DNA of 43,077 nucleotides, taken from the NCBI GenBank assembly GCA_018242045.1, contig JAFECR010000017.1, positions 1 through 43,077 of the forward strand. Direction: 5' to 3'. The number at the start of each line of letters is the position of its first letter. The first letter of the stretch is position 1. Below are positions 12,601-21,664 of this stretch, one piece after another. The DNA comes from Pseudomonadota bacterium. Lineage in GTDB: Bacteria > Pseudomonadota > Gammaproteobacteria > Berkiellales > Berkiellaceae. Below the pieces are notes generated by a model. It made no database searches. It was given only the letters and a program-made list of their open reading frames with translations, and was not told the DNA's origin. The translations under genes and the position numbers were made by a program.

Positions 12601-13503
12601 ATGCAACGTTTAAGAGATAATCCCATTTGTGCGGATGAAGCTTATCAACACATTGTGCAAGATGTAGATACAGCCTTATTTGTTAAAGACACGCCATTCC
12701 CCATTAAATCGGCACAAATAAATAAACCAGTCAAAATATTAACCAAACCTAAAGTAGCTATTTTACGAGAGCAGGGTGTTAACGGCCATGTAGAAATGGC
12801 TGCGGCCTTTACTTTAGCTGGTTTTGAAGCGGTTGATGTCACAATGAGCGACTTACTGGCTGGCAAAGATCTTGCTCATTTTCACGGTTTGGCAGCTTGT
12901 GGCGGATTTTCGTATGGTGATGTATTGGGAGCAGGTAAGGGTTGGGCTAAAACCATTTTGTATCAAGAGCGCTTAAAAGAGTGTTTTAGCACATTTTTTG
13001 AGCGACAAGATACCTTTACATTAGGGGTATGTAATGGCTGTCAGATGCTCTCTACATTAAAAGAGCTGATACCGGGGGCTGCGCATTGGCCACAATTTGT
13101 GCGCAATACCTCAGAGCAATTTGAAGCGCGTTTAGTGATGGTGGAAGTATGTCCGAGCAAATCCATTCTTTTGCAAGATCTACAAGGAATGATGTTGCCG
13201 ATGGTGGTATCTCATGGCGAAGGCAGGGTAGATTTTAGTCAGGTTGCTACTAAAGATGATAGTTTGCTTGCCTTGCGCTATATTGATCCTCAGGGGAACA
13301 CCACTGAAAGCTATCCCTTTAATCCCAATGGCTCAAAACAAGGAATGACAGGATTTACATCCGCTGATGGGCGAGCAACAATCATGATGCCCCATCCGGA
13401 ACGCACGATTAAATCTTGGCAGTTTTCTTGGTATCCAAGTGATTGGCCAGCGGAAAGTCCCTGGATGAGGTTATTTATCAACGCAAGAAATTGGTTGAAC
13501 TAA
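9640..13503 (+). CDS. purL: Phosphoribosylformylglycinamidine synthase
   Basis: Large-type PurL, converting FGAR to FGAM with glutamine and ATP in purine synthesis. The 1287-aa length matches E. coli (1295). The N-terminal PurS-like part, the FGAM synthase core with [28 protein letters not shown] and [10 protein letters not shown], and a C-terminal class I amidotransferase domain (LGVCNGCQM with the nucleophile Cys near residue 1130, and MMPHPERTI) are all present. The frame is open from a TTG at 9610, but the ATG at 9640 gives [17 protein letters not shown], which aligns with the family start. The TAA stop shares a base with the start of the next gene. Confidence 0.97.
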   Translation: MLRLIGEKAYSEFRLSQHLLKLQKWLPSLTYLEAHYEYFIDASLTQSEVLQLQEILTATSQAITKEGLWVLPRFGTQSAWGSKAADILHNVGLTNLKRIERAICFQFNVPLASIAPEIMTKIASYLHDRMTETWTTTWQEADLLFQSQSPSELQHINILVEGAKALNNANLELGLALSTQEMDYLYEAYLKLERNPTDAELMMFAQANSEHCRHKIFKASWELDGIMQPDSLFEMIKNTYQHNAEGILSAYHDNAAVVAGYGRERFYCQENGSYELVEEPTHLLMKVETHNHPTAIEPFAGAGTGQGGEIRDEGATGRGAKPKAGLTGFSVSNLHIPDFAQPWENQAHYPSRISSALDIMLKGPIGGAAFNNEFGRPNICGYFRSFEHAIAIADKGYAAYGYHKPIMLAGGMGNISQDNVKKLPFKAGTLLIVLGGPAMKIGLGGGAASSLAAGSSKEALDYASVQRQNPEMQRRCQEVINSCIALKQNPILSIHDVGAGGLANALPEIVHDCEKGARIELRNIPNAEPGMSPLEIWCNESQERYMLAIDPNLLSKFESIAKRERCPYAILGAATDEQQLEVLDKHFANKPIDLPQSVLFGNPPKTFKKVKTPTPEYWAVHTNLLSLEQAIERILQCPTVADKSFLITIGDRTVGGLTARDQMVGPWQIPVADCAVTATHFSSLTGEAMSMGERAPIAITNAAASARMAVAEAVLNILAADIPSLADIRLSCNWMAAANTEFEADLFYAVKAIGKELCPAWDMTIPVGKDSLSMRTAWQQNGSSCEVVSPVSLVVSAFAPVKNIRSLSPWMAQKENTLLLLVDLAQNQKRLGGSVFAQVSNQIGSQTPDVDNPEIMKQFLIALNQLKQHNFILAYHDRSDGGLFVSLCEMAFASRCGITIALDHYISDWHEAMAALFNEECGVIIQVKKENLATIKAIFADVGLASALHEIAEIASNQAITITYQGQTYYKNERSTLQSLWSKTSYLMQRLRDNPICADEAYQHIVQDVDTALFVKDTPFPIKSAQINKPVKILTKPKVAILREQGVNGHVEMAAAFTLAGFEAVDVTMSDLLAGKDLAHFHGLAACGGFSYGDVLGAGKGWAKTILYQERLKECFSTFFERQDTFTLGVCNGCQMLSTLKELIPGAAHWPQFVRNTSEQFEARLVMVEVCPSKSILLQDLQGMMLPMVVSHGEGRVDFSQVATKDDSLLALRYIDPQGNTTESYPFNPNGSKQGMTGFTSADGRATIMMPHPERTIKSWQFSWYPSDWPAESPWMRLFINARNWLN

Positions 13504-15200
13504 TGCTAAAATATGTTACACACAAGGATCCGCATACCAAAGAGGAATGGATAGAAACAACGCTCACAGGCAAGCAGTTGTTGACCATGGCGCTTTTGAA
13601 TAAGGGAACCGCTTTTTCGCAACAAGAACGCATTGAACTAAAACTATTAGGCAAATTACCTTGCAGGGTTGAAACACTTGATGAACAAGTGAACAGGGCA
13701 AAAAATCAATTCGCGCGCTACACCAGTAATTTACAAAAATACATTTATTTGAATAATCTTCATGATAAAAATGAAGTGCTTTTTTATAAATTATTATATG
13801 AAGATTTAACTGAAACGTTGCCACTGATATATACACCTGGCGTGAGTGCTGCGGTAAAAGAGTTTAGCCATGAGTTTCGACAACCTCGTGGACTTTATAT
13901 TGATTATCCTAATCGGGATAAAATGAGTGAGATCCTGGATAATCGTACACATGCAGAAATTAAGTTAATTGTTGTCACAGACGGTGAACGGATCCTTGGT
14001 ATTGGCGATCAAGGGATTGGTGGCATGGATATTCCTGTGGCTAAATTGGTCGTTTATAGCCTTTGTGGCATTAACCCGTATCATGCCATTCCTATCATGC
14101 TTGATGTGGGCACAGATAATCAAGATTTATTGAATAACCCGCTTTATCTTGGATGGCGACATCCGCGTTTGCGTGGCCAAGAATATGATGATTTTATTCA
14201 TCAATTTGTTGAATTGATCCATCAAAAATTTCCTAACAGTTTATTACATTGGGAAGATTTTGGGATCCAAAACGCAAGACGAATATTGGAAAAATATCGC
14301 ACTTTTCATTGCTCTTTTAATGATGATATGCAAGGGACAGGCGTAGTGACCTTGGCTGCTGCTTTGGCTGCTGTTCATGCAACCAAAGTGCCCTGGCATG
14401 AACAACGTATTGTTATTTTTGGTGCAGGCACTGCTGGTGTTGGTATTGCCGATCAACTCTATGGTGCCATTGTGCGCAATGGGGTTTCTCCAGAAAAGGC
14501 AAGAGATCAATTTTATTTAATAGATCGTCATGGCTTGCTCATTGAAGGGATGTCCATGGCGCCATTTCAATTGCCTTATGCCAGAAAAGGTCAAGAACAG
14601 GTTAAATGGCAAGGAAAAACCGATCTTTTAAGTGTCGTCAAAGAAATTAGACCTACTATTTTGATTGGCTGCTCTACCGTTAGAAATGCCTTTACTGAAG
14701 AAGTAGTGCGCGCGATGACGCAAGGTGTTGCTCAACCCATTATATTTCCTTTATCGAATCCCAATGAAAATAGTGAAGCTGATGCTGCTGATTTAGTGGC
14801 ATGGTCTCAAGGCAAAGCGTTGATTGCCACGGGTAGCCCTTTTATGCCAGTGGCTTATCAAGGAAAAGCTTATCGTATTACACAATGTAATAATGCACTT
14901 TCATTTCCAGGAATTGGGATAGGCAGTATTGTTTCACAAGCTAATGAAGTAACAGATAATATGTTATGGGCCGCCGCCTTAGCCATTAGTGAACGTGCGC
15001 CGGTGTTGCAAGACCCAACGCTCCCTTTATTGCCTACAGTTGATACCATTACGGAGCTTGCCATTGATGTTGCAATGGCAGTTGCTAAACAAGCGATGCA
15101 AGATAATATGGCAAACCTGAAGCCTGCCTTAGATTTAGATACTTTTATCCAAGAAAATATTTGGCGGCCTTATTATCGTGCTATTAAATTAAAGAAATGA
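13503..15200 (+). CDS. maeA: NAD-dependent malic enzyme
   Basis: Decarboxylates malate to pyruvate with reduction of NAD+. The 565-aa product matches the SfcA/MaeA class: LLNKGTAFSQQER, IYTPGVSAA, the motif DGERILGIGDQGIGGM, metal-binding FNDDMQGTG, a Rossmann site IVIFGAGTAGVGIAD, and ATGSPF. The frame opens upstream inside purL at a TTG (13443), but the ATG at 13503 overlaps the purL stop as TAATG, a classic coupling arrangement. The N-terminus carries roughly ten to twenty residues more than E. coli MaeA. Coupling a malic enzyme to purL is unusual. Whether the enzyme prefers NAD+ or NADP+ is inferred from the family only. Confidence 0.93.
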   Translation: MLKYVTHKDPHTKEEWIETTLTGKQLLTMALLNKGTAFSQQERIELKLLGKLPCRVETLDEQVNRAKNQFARYTSNLQKYIYLNNLHDKNEVLFYKLLYEDLTETLPLIYTPGVSAAVKEFSHEFRQPRGLYIDYPNRDKMSEILDNRTHAEIKLIVVTDGERILGIGDQGIGGMDIPVAKLVVYSLCGINPYHAIPIMLDVGTDNQDLLNNPLYLGWRHPRLRGQEYDDFIHQFVELIHQKFPNSLLHWEDFGIQNARRILEKYRTFHCSFNDDMQGTGVVTLAAALAAVHATKVPWHEQRIVIFGAGTAGVGIADQLYGAIVRNGVSPEKARDQFYLIDRHGLLIEGMSMAPFQLPYARKGQEQVKWQGKTDLLSVVKEIRPTILIGCSTVRNAFTEEVVRAMTQGVAQPIIFPLSNPNENSEADAADLVAWSQGKALIATGSPFMPVAYQGKAYRITQCNNALSFPGIGIGSIVSQANEVTDNMLWAAALAISERAPVLQDPTLPLLPTVDTITELAIDVAMAVAKQAMQDNMANLKPALDLDTFIQENIWRPYYRAIKLKK

Positions 15201-15522
15201 CATGCACGCCTTACTGCGGCGCTAATGAAACGAGCGCGCTTTCACTTGAGACAAATTCCCAGCTCACTAGATGTAACATACATGCGCTCTTTTAGTGAAC
15301 TTCAACCTAAATAATAATGGTTTTATTTAAGATAAAGTTTGAAGATTTCAGGATGAGTGCAGGTTAGCGGCTTACTACTTGGTCAATTTATTCTCAACGT
15401 TTACCCTCTTCATTAACATTTTGTCTGTGCAAATGTGCTGGATATCAGTTTATAAGAAATTTAACCAACTTTATATGATAAAGTATTCACTCACAATAGG
15501 TTATTAACTTGAGGAGATATAA
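15201..15522. other. Intergenic region after maeA
   Basis: No gene found in 322 bases. It holds a short GC-rich inverted repeat CGCC/GGCG (15207-15221) just after the maeA stop and a longer-looped TCACTA/TAGTGA pair (15264-15298), neither with a convincing T tail. Upstream of the next gene is an excellent ribosome binding site GAGGAGA (15511-15517). A TATGAT at 15474-15479 could be a -10 box, but no good -35 lies at the right spacing. Confidence 0.5.
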
Positions 15523-17169
15523 ATGAATACTATCACAATTAAAGAGGCTATTGAAAAAGGACTCGCAAACTTAAATAAAGAAGCTTTCTTTCCACTTATT
15601 CATTTTGCTAGACATAATTTAAATATCGATATAGAAAAAGGAATGCGCGATCAACTCATTGATTTAGCAAAAAAATATATGCATTTGAACAAAGAATGGT
15701 ATTTGGGGAAAAAGATTTTCTCTTCGCTGGACAACACAATATCTTATATACAATCTTCAATGAAAAATTTCAATCCCAAGATTGCTAAAAGCTTCTTTAA
15801 TTATGTGAAAGATAAGTATGCTGGAACAATTGTGAATAAATTTCTTGCAGATCCTAAGAATAAAACCGCTTTTGTAGAAGCGATGACGGCTTTTGCAAAA
15901 AAACGTATTGTAGATCAAATATTTGGGAAACTATCAAAAGAAAAGGTAACCCTCACAAAAGATCAAGCTTCCGGATTGAGGACTGCTTTAGAAGACTTGG
16001 TGAATAATATTGAAAATAGGGATTCAACGCTTGAAAATATTCACTATTTAAAGAATCAGTTGTTGTCATTATCTCCTGCAACGCAAGAGATTGTTCTAGA
16101 AAAAATCATGCGTAGAAATTCTTTTAATGAAGATCTTAAAAACAGTTTTTTACAAAAGACAGGTTCTAGCATATTGGAAGATATTGAGTCTAAAATCAAC
16201 AGCTATGGGATCCATTTAATTAAAAATGCACAAGCACAAGAAGTTTATAAATATGATGGGTTGATTGAACGTGTCCTCCCGGCCCATATACGTGGTTTAT
16301 ATGATGTCGATAGGAAAGTTGTTGAAAGTATCGCACTCAATGGAGATACCTCAAAGGTGGAAGATCTGTTTAATTATGAAGTGGCCTCAGGTGCAAGACA
16401 TAATCCAATTTATAAGGTGGGTCATACAGGTGGCTCTAACCGATCAGCAACAACATTGGCGAATATTGCAATGTATTTTGCTTCAAAACACGGTTTAGCA
16501 CATGGTAGACCCAATTCTACTTGGATTATGATCTATGAATCTAGCAAAGGGATCAATACCACTGAGTTGGTAGATGAGAATGTAGATTGGACAGAGTTTG
16601 AATTTGCAAGCCCAGAATTAAAAGCAAACCGCTTTTTAGGTGCTGTTAAATTTGAAGTGGATGATGCAAATTCAGACAAAAACAACATCGCTTTTAAAGC
16701 CGTAGACGGTTTTGTTGTTCCTAGAGTTCAACAAGGAAATTATAAAATACAAGGTGTTGAAGGGGATATTAAACACTTTTTAGAAATAGCAAAACACTTT
16801 GATAAACCTGCAACCAATAGTCAACAACCCAAAGTTGAATTTAAGTTGCCTCGTAGTTCTAAACGAGTTTCTGAAAATAGAACCTTCTTTCAGCGAATTT
16901 TCGACAAACTTGGTTTGTCCCATAATCCTTTGAAATATAAACAAGAGCGCCTTGAACAGCTTGAGTTTGTACGCAATGAAAGTAAGGATCAAAAGCAAAA
17001 AAGATTAAACGATGAAAAAACAATGTTGGATTTTTGGCAACATTTTTCTGAACAATTGGTCAGGGATCAAGCGAAGCCATTGTTACCTTCGTTTTATGCC
17101 ATGGTTAAGAAATTAGAGCCTAAGCAACAACCACCAGTTATCAAGACCCTTAAGAAAATGTTGAAATAA
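15523..17169 (+). CDS. Hypothetical 548-aa protein, possible ADP-ribosyltransferase-like region
   Basis: The start is set by GAGGAGA six bases upstream. The first ~290 residues look helical. Residues ~294-380 are different: IYKVGHTGG (296-304), then TLANIAMYFASKHG (311-324), a hydrophobic strand STWIMIY (332-338), and TEFEFASPE (357-365) followed by NRFLGAVKF. The strand, spacer, E-x-E (Glu358/Glu360) and hydrophobic-Gly run recall the cholera/heat-labile toxin class of ADP-ribosyltransferases, but the usual first Arg is replaced by Lys298 in my alignment, so this is weak. The C-terminus is basic and helical (TLKKMLK). It stands alone after maeA and ends at a structured repeat. It is a candidate effector; no secretion signal is demonstrable. 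Confidence 0.7.
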   Translation: MNTITIKEAIEKGLANLNKEAFFPLIHFARHNLNIDIEKGMRDQLIDLAKKYMHLNKEWYLGKKIFSSLDNTISYIQSSMKNFNPKIAKSFFNYVKDKYAGTIVNKFLADPKNKTAFVEAMTAFAKKRIVDQIFGKLSKEKVTLTKDQASGLRTALEDLVNNIENRDSTLENIHYLKNQLLSLSPATQEIVLEKIMRRNSFNEDLKNSFLQKTGSSILEDIESKINSYGIHLIKNAQAQEVYKYDGLIERVLPAHIRGLYDVDRKVVESIALNGDTSKVEDLFNYEVASGARHNPIYKVGHTGGSNRSATTLANIAMYFASKHGLAHGRPNSTWIMIYESSKGINTTELVDENVDWTEFEFASPELKANRFLGAVKFEVDDANSDKNNIAFKAVDGFVVPRVQQGNYKIQGVEGDIKHFLEIAKHFDKPATNSQQPKVEFKLPRSSKRVSENRTFFQRIFDKLGLSHNPLKYKQERLEQLEFVRNESKDQKQKRLNDEKTMLDFWQHFSEQLVRDQAKPLLPSFYAMVKKLEPKQQPPVIKTLKKMLK

Positions 17170-17170
17170 T

Positions 17171-17304
17171 AATATACTCTTTCCAGTTTAAATTTAGGCT
17201 TTGTTGCCTATGCTTACTCACCCCAGTCATGCACTAATATGTGCACTCCTGGGGATTCGCTCGCTTGGCGCCTCGCCTAAATTCAAAACTGGTTCGAGTA
17301 TATT
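17171..17304. repeat. Structured dispersed repeat, copy A (MITE/REP-like) with inverted ends
   Basis: The element begins aatatactctttccagttta and ends ...actggttcgagtatatt. The ends (17171-17198 and 17276-17304) are inverted repeats of about 28 bases with few mismatches. The core carries CACCCCAG ... CCTGGGGATTCG with an inner GCAC/GTGC pair, so it can fold as a long hairpin. The core and left end recur in the opposite orientation at 24234-24353. No transposase gene is present. It lies just after the 548-aa gene's stop. Confidence 0.85.
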
Positions 17305-17306
17305 AA

Positions 17307-17342
17307 CCTTCCAGAAATGTAATAAATTACCCTTCTGGAAGG
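17307..17342. terminator. Perfect 10-bp inverted repeat between convergent genes
   Basis: CCTTCCAGAA (17307-17316) pairs with TTCTGGAAGG (17333-17342) around a 16-base loop. It lies between two convergent genes, so a bidirectional transcript end or mRNA-protecting hairpin is plausible. There is no T tail, so intrinsic termination is not certain. Confidence 0.45.
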
Positions 17343-17400
17343 CTATGAGCTTCTTAGCACTGGCACCCAATAAGATTTAGAGAATCAGCAATGTAAAAAC

Positions 17401-20400
17401 TCATGAGTGAAACCGAATGATTTCTTCTTTAACCTTATTGCTAATTATTTTAAAAATTCCAGCCTTGTTATCAATTGGTGATAATACCGTTTTTTGTTGT
17501 GGTATTCCCAATAATTTATAGCACAAGTACTCATTGATATGGCAAAATTCATTCATTAGATCATTTGATTGAACAGGATAAGTGGGATTAGATTGGGTTT
17601 GCATGAATTGCAATTCTTTGCTAAGGGCCATTAATTTAAAGATAGCATGATCCAATTTGGTTTCTACAATGGGGTTCTGCCAAGCTGCGATTAGAACCTG
17701 AGCAACACCGTTTAAGGTGTCTGCAACCATTTTAATTTTGTCAAAATTCTGTATAGCAAATTCTCCGTTTACGCCAGAAAGTATTCCTAAACAATCTAAA
17801 GACAGTAAAATTAATTTCATTGCTGATAGCTGAATTTTTGGCTCAACGACTTCATCAAGCAAAAGTAAATTACAACCTCTGCTATGTTTTGCATTCTCTA
17901 ATATATGTAAAGAATTTAATTCAACAGACCAAGGGAAGGCTTGGGTAAAATCCTTAATGAGTTCTTCGGTTTTAAATAGGGCAAGGGTTGAGCGATATTT
18001 AGCGGAAGGGTTAAAATTCATGGTACGGTTAATGCCAATATAGTCAGGATGTTCAGGCTCAGCTTGTGGTACAGGGAATTCTGTTTCTGGTAATAAGGAA
18101 ACTGCCGTATGCTGAGATTGATCTTCTATTGAACCAAAATTAATAATAGGCTTATCATGATCTCCTTCTAATACTTTGGTGAGTAATTCAGAATAAATTT
18201 GTTGATCCCTTGATTTTTTAAACATCTCAATTGATTTTTTATATTGAATTTGAGCTTGATTAATAAGCTCTATAATTTCTTTGAGATTTTGCGATGAAGT
18301 AAAGGGAATGTGGGAAATGGCTGATTTAGCAATCTCCTGTTGGTAGCTTTGAATTTTAGTATCGTTATTAAAAGTCAAGAAAAAATTTTCGATGATGTCA
18401 TTAGGTTCATTATCATGAATCAACTCAGTTATTTTGCCATAATAGGATTTGAGAATGAGATAGAGATCATGTTCATAATTTTTATATGATCTATTTTTTG
18501 ATTTATCTATATGTTCTATCAAATTAAGGATACTGAGTGATTCTTTAAAATCGCTCAAGACGTTGTCATGGGCAATTCTATCGACAATCGCTTCATATAT
18601 TTGTTTTTCAGGTTGTTTCCCAGTAAAGTGGAAATCTTCCATTCGTTGGTGCCAATATAAGATCACATCATGCATTTCTTTTAAGGTTTTAAATTTACTG
18701 ATATTGTAGTCTTTGAAGGAATTAGGTTTTAATTCATTTGAAATTTTTAAAGCAATATTGGCAATTTTTTGCTCATCAATCAATATGTCATCTTTCAAAA
18801 GCGGTGCTAACAAAAGATCATTCATAGTTAAGAAATGCATAATTTGATGTATCAAATCATTTTTAACAAGTCCTTCTTTAACGGAATTTTTTTTGTCTTC
18901 AAATGCTCTGAGAATGTTACCAATGAATACTCTTTTTTCAAATTCGCCTTCGGTTTTGCGTAAATATTCGTTTTCAATTTGTGCTTGAACGGTGCCAAGG
19001 TAGGGTAAGACATCTTGAACAAAAATAGTATGCGTTAAGGTTTGATGCGATGCAATTTTGTTTGCTAAACGTGATTTTCTAAGTGTTTCGCGTTCGTTGT
19101 TACCTAGCCCAAGCCGCTTAATGGGGGGAGATTCAAGCACGGTGTTAAATGCAATAGCCGTAGCAATTGCGCCATTATCAATAGCTCTTAAGATAGCTTT
19201 TTCAATAAACTCAAGAATATTTTTAATTTCATATAAACTTGATCTTGGTTCAATATGTTCATCATCTGTTTCAATGGTGCAAAGAATCGCTAAAGTAAAA
19301 AACTGAACGATAGCATTAAAATATTGATAATAAACTCTGCTATTAAGTGCAATAGGCATTAAGTTGTTTTGCATGAGTGTGGTATCTTGTTTCCAGGCAA
19401 GTTCTCGCAATTCACTTAGATCTATCATGGTTAGTCTTTTTGCAAAGCCAGATTTTACGGCATTAAAAAAAGAATTCAATAATTTTTCATTTTCAATCAC
19501 CATGCTTTTGCCAAGAACAATTTCATGAAGTAATTTTTTAAGTTTAAAAGGCTTTTCATCCATTGGCGTTTCTAATTCTAGAAATGGTTGTTCCGTAGGG
19601 TTGTCAAGCCTTTCATCAAGTTTGCTTTTAATTTCCTTAGCAAAGTGTGCAAACAAAGAACCTTGCAATAAATTGCAAAATTTATCAACAGCCGATTTTA
19701 AATTTTCAGGTTGTGTACTGATGAGATCACTTAGCGTTGGTGAATCTAATATAAAATTTACTTCAATAATGTATTCTTCCATCTGTTCAACGCTAGTTGT
19801 ATTCTTGGTAAATTCAATATTAATTGAATTTAATCTTCTGATTAAATGAGATTTTGGTAACCGACCCTTGGTAATGGAATTAATATATTGAGAATATGCG
19901 TTTTCTTTAGCATCTCGTTTTTCATCGATTAGGAGGTTTATTTCTTCTGCTAAGCTCATCAGGATTTGGTTCTTATTTATCTCCATAAATTCAAAAAGTA
20001 ATTCTATTTTTGCAATGAATTGATTTTTTTTGCGTTTGATTGGGATAAAAGTATGTTGCGTGTCAAGTGAAATGAAATGCTTTAAAAAAATCAAGCAACA
20101 TTCTTTTTGTTCAAACGAATATTTTTGTACATTTTCAATTAATAGATTCATGAGCTTATTAACGTTAAAAATGTCATGAAATGAATAAGTGGCACTTTGT
20201 AAGGTATCCACCGAAGCTTGATTAAAATAGTCGCCTCTGGTTAATTTGAATAAAAGAATATTATGCCGCGCATAATCTTTGCTAAATGATTTAAGAATTT
20301 GATTGATATTTGATAATGTGGTGGATTTTATATTATTTTTTGTCTTGCGAAAGGCAGTGTTAAGCTGCATTGCTTTGTGAAAAAGTAATTGAGTTTGAAT

Positions 20401-21384
20401 TAAAGTAGCGGTATCGTCTTTTTTGTTAAGTAGCAAAAGTCTATTTTTGCCAAGGGCGTTTAAAAGTTCTTGAAAATTCAATAAGCTTTTTGCTAATTTG
20501 TGATCTTGATTTTTTTGTAGATCTTCAATTTTCGAGAAATGAAGGGTTGCTAATAATTCATTTTGCGTATTAACCGTGATTAGCGTTAATAAATAGGTTA
20601 AGATATGATGAATAGATTCTGCAATTTCTTGCGCTTGAATCGAAAGAAATTGCAAAACCTTGCTCAGACTGTCAGCTATTTGCTGAATATATTCAATAGT
20701 AAAAGGGTTATCTATCGCACGTTGTAATTTGATGGTGAGAAATTGCCCATACTCATTTGGTGAAATTAATACCAAATTTTTTAAATAAAGTAAAATAGCT
20801 TGAATAACATCTTGCTCATCGTCACAGTAAACTCCTTGACTAACAACTTTATCAAAAATTGATTCAGCTTTTTTAAAATTAGTATCATGTATTTTACGGG
20901 TGATCATGGCTTGCAATTGCATACTTTCAGGAATTTTTATTAACTTTAAGGCTTCTTGCAATGCAAGCAATTTTTGCCGATAATTTGCGATATCGCTGCA
21001 TAGTTGCTGTATTTTAAGTTCTTCATCTCTTGCTTTATCACAGATTTCTTGAAGGGTTTGGCTTTCAATGAAAGCAGCATTTTCCAAAGCCATTTGTTCA
21101 ATAACTTCTTGGTGGATCTGTTGTTGTGATTCCAGTTCGTTTCCTTTTAACTTGCTTATTGCTTGATTGAATTTTTGTTTATATTGTTTGGCAAGTAATT
21201 CTAAGTCGATTTCTATTGGTTTTTTTGAAATTATCTTATCGAGTCGTTCTTCAAATGGCAGTGGCGTTGTTTTAACATGCTGCGGGCTTTGCTCGAAAGC
21301 CTCCAGATCTTTTATGGTCATAGGGACTTTATGTTTTCGTTTACTGAGCGCTCTTGAGATATTGTCATGAATTTTTTGGCTCAT
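17401..21384 (-). CDS. Hypothetical giant helical protein, 1327 aa
   Basis: The frame opens at a GTG (21399), but that GTG lies inside AAGGTGGG, a good ribosome binding site for the ATG at 21384 about 10 bases further on; I take the ATG. The protein is almost wholly predicted alpha-helical with long charged stretches, and an early coiled-coil-like part (about residues 60-160, rich in Lys, Glu and Gln). No signal peptide, membrane segment or catalytic motif is seen, and I recognise no family. It is convergent with the 548-aa gene and divergent from the 376-aa gene. Very large helical orphan proteins are common among effectors of intracellular Legionellales; that role is inference. Confidence 0.75.
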   Translation of the reverse strand: MSQKIHDNISRALSKRKHKVPMTIKDLEAFEQSPQHVKTTPLPFEERLDKIISKKPIEIDLELLAKQYKQKFNQAISKLKGNELESQQQIHQEVIEQMALENAAFIESQTLQEICDKARDEELKIQQLCSDIANYRQKLLALQEALKLIKIPESMQLQAMITRKIHDTNFKKAESIFDKVVSQGVYCDDEQDVIQAILLYLKNLVLISPNEYGQFLTIKLQRAIDNPFTIEYIQQIADSLSKVLQFLSIQAQEIAESIHHILTYLLTLITVNTQNELLATLHFSKIEDLQKNQDHKLAKSLLNFQELLNALGKNRLLLLNKKDDTATLIQTQLLFHKAMQLNTAFRKTKNNIKSTTLSNINQILKSFSKDYARHNILLFKLTRGDYFNQASVDTLQSATYSFHDIFNVNKLMNLLIENVQKYSFEQKECCLIFLKHFISLDTQHTFIPIKRKKNQFIAKIELLFEFMEINKNQILMSLAEEINLLIDEKRDAKENAYSQYINSITKGRLPKSHLIRRLNSINIEFTKNTTSVEQMEEYIIEVNFILDSPTLSDLISTQPENLKSAVDKFCNLLQGSLFAHFAKEIKSKLDERLDNPTEQPFLELETPMDEKPFKLKKLLHEIVLGKSMVIENEKLLNSFFNAVKSGFAKRLTMIDLSELRELAWKQDTTLMQNNLMPIALNSRVYYQYFNAIVQFFTLAILCTIETDDEHIEPRSSLYEIKNILEFIEKAILRAIDNGAIATAIAFNTVLESPPIKRLGLGNNERETLRKSRLANKIASHQTLTHTIFVQDVLPYLGTVQAQIENEYLRKTEGEFEKRVFIGNILRAFEDKKNSVKEGLVKNDLIHQIMHFLTMNDLLLAPLLKDDILIDEQKIANIALKISNELKPNSFKDYNISKFKTLKEMHDVILYWHQRMEDFHFTGKQPEKQIYEAIVDRIAHDNVLSDFKESLSILNLIEHIDKSKNRSYKNYEHDLYLILKSYYGKITELIHDNEPNDIIENFFLTFNNDTKIQSYQQEIAKSAISHIPFTSSQNLKEIIELINQAQIQYKKSIEMFKKSRDQQIYSELLTKVLEGDHDKPIINFGSIEDQSQHTAVSLLPETEFPVPQAEPEHPDYIGINRTMNFNPSAKYRSTLALFKTEELIKDFTQAFPWSVELNSLHILENAKHSRGCNLLLLDEVVEPKIQLSAMKLILLSLDCLGILSGVNGEFAIQNFDKIKMVADTLNGVAQVLIAAWQNPIVETKLDHAIFKLMALSKELQFMQTQSNPTYPVQSNDLMNEFCHINEYLCYKLLGIPQQKTVLSPIDNKAGIFKIISNKVKEEIIRFHS

Positions 21385-21664
21385 GGAGTTAAGGCCCACC
21401 TTGTAAATACACGTTGTTTTAAATCATGGCTAATCAACTTTTAGTCATGGTTAAAGACCAAAAAGTTTTAAAATTTTGAAAGTATTGTGAAAAATCAATT
21501 AAATCAGGATAGTGTAGGTAATTGCATTAAGCTCAATACCAACAAAATTAACAGTGAAAGTATTGTAAAAAATACGCAGTATGTCATATAAACAACTTGT
21601 TTTTAATGCCGGTTTTATGGTCAAATCATAGAAGGGAAATCCTAAAAACCAGCGTAGGTCATTC
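21385..21664. other. Divergent intergenic region between 1327-aa and 376-aa genes
   Basis: AT-rich spacer that must hold the promoters of both divergent genes. It contains an imperfect inverted repeat AACTTTTAGTC / GACCAAAAAGTT on the side of the large gene (about 21436-21467) and a 19-bp direct repeat further right. I see no strong sigma-70 promoter. Confidence 0.5.
21477..21573. repeat. Pair of 19-bp direct repeats in divergent promoter region
   Basis: TGAAAGTATTGTGAAAAAT at 21477-21495 and TGAAAGTATTGTAAAAAAT at 21555-21573 differ at one base and start 78 bases apart. Duplicated sites in a divergent promoter region could bind a shared regulator, or may be a simple duplication. Confidence 0.6.
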
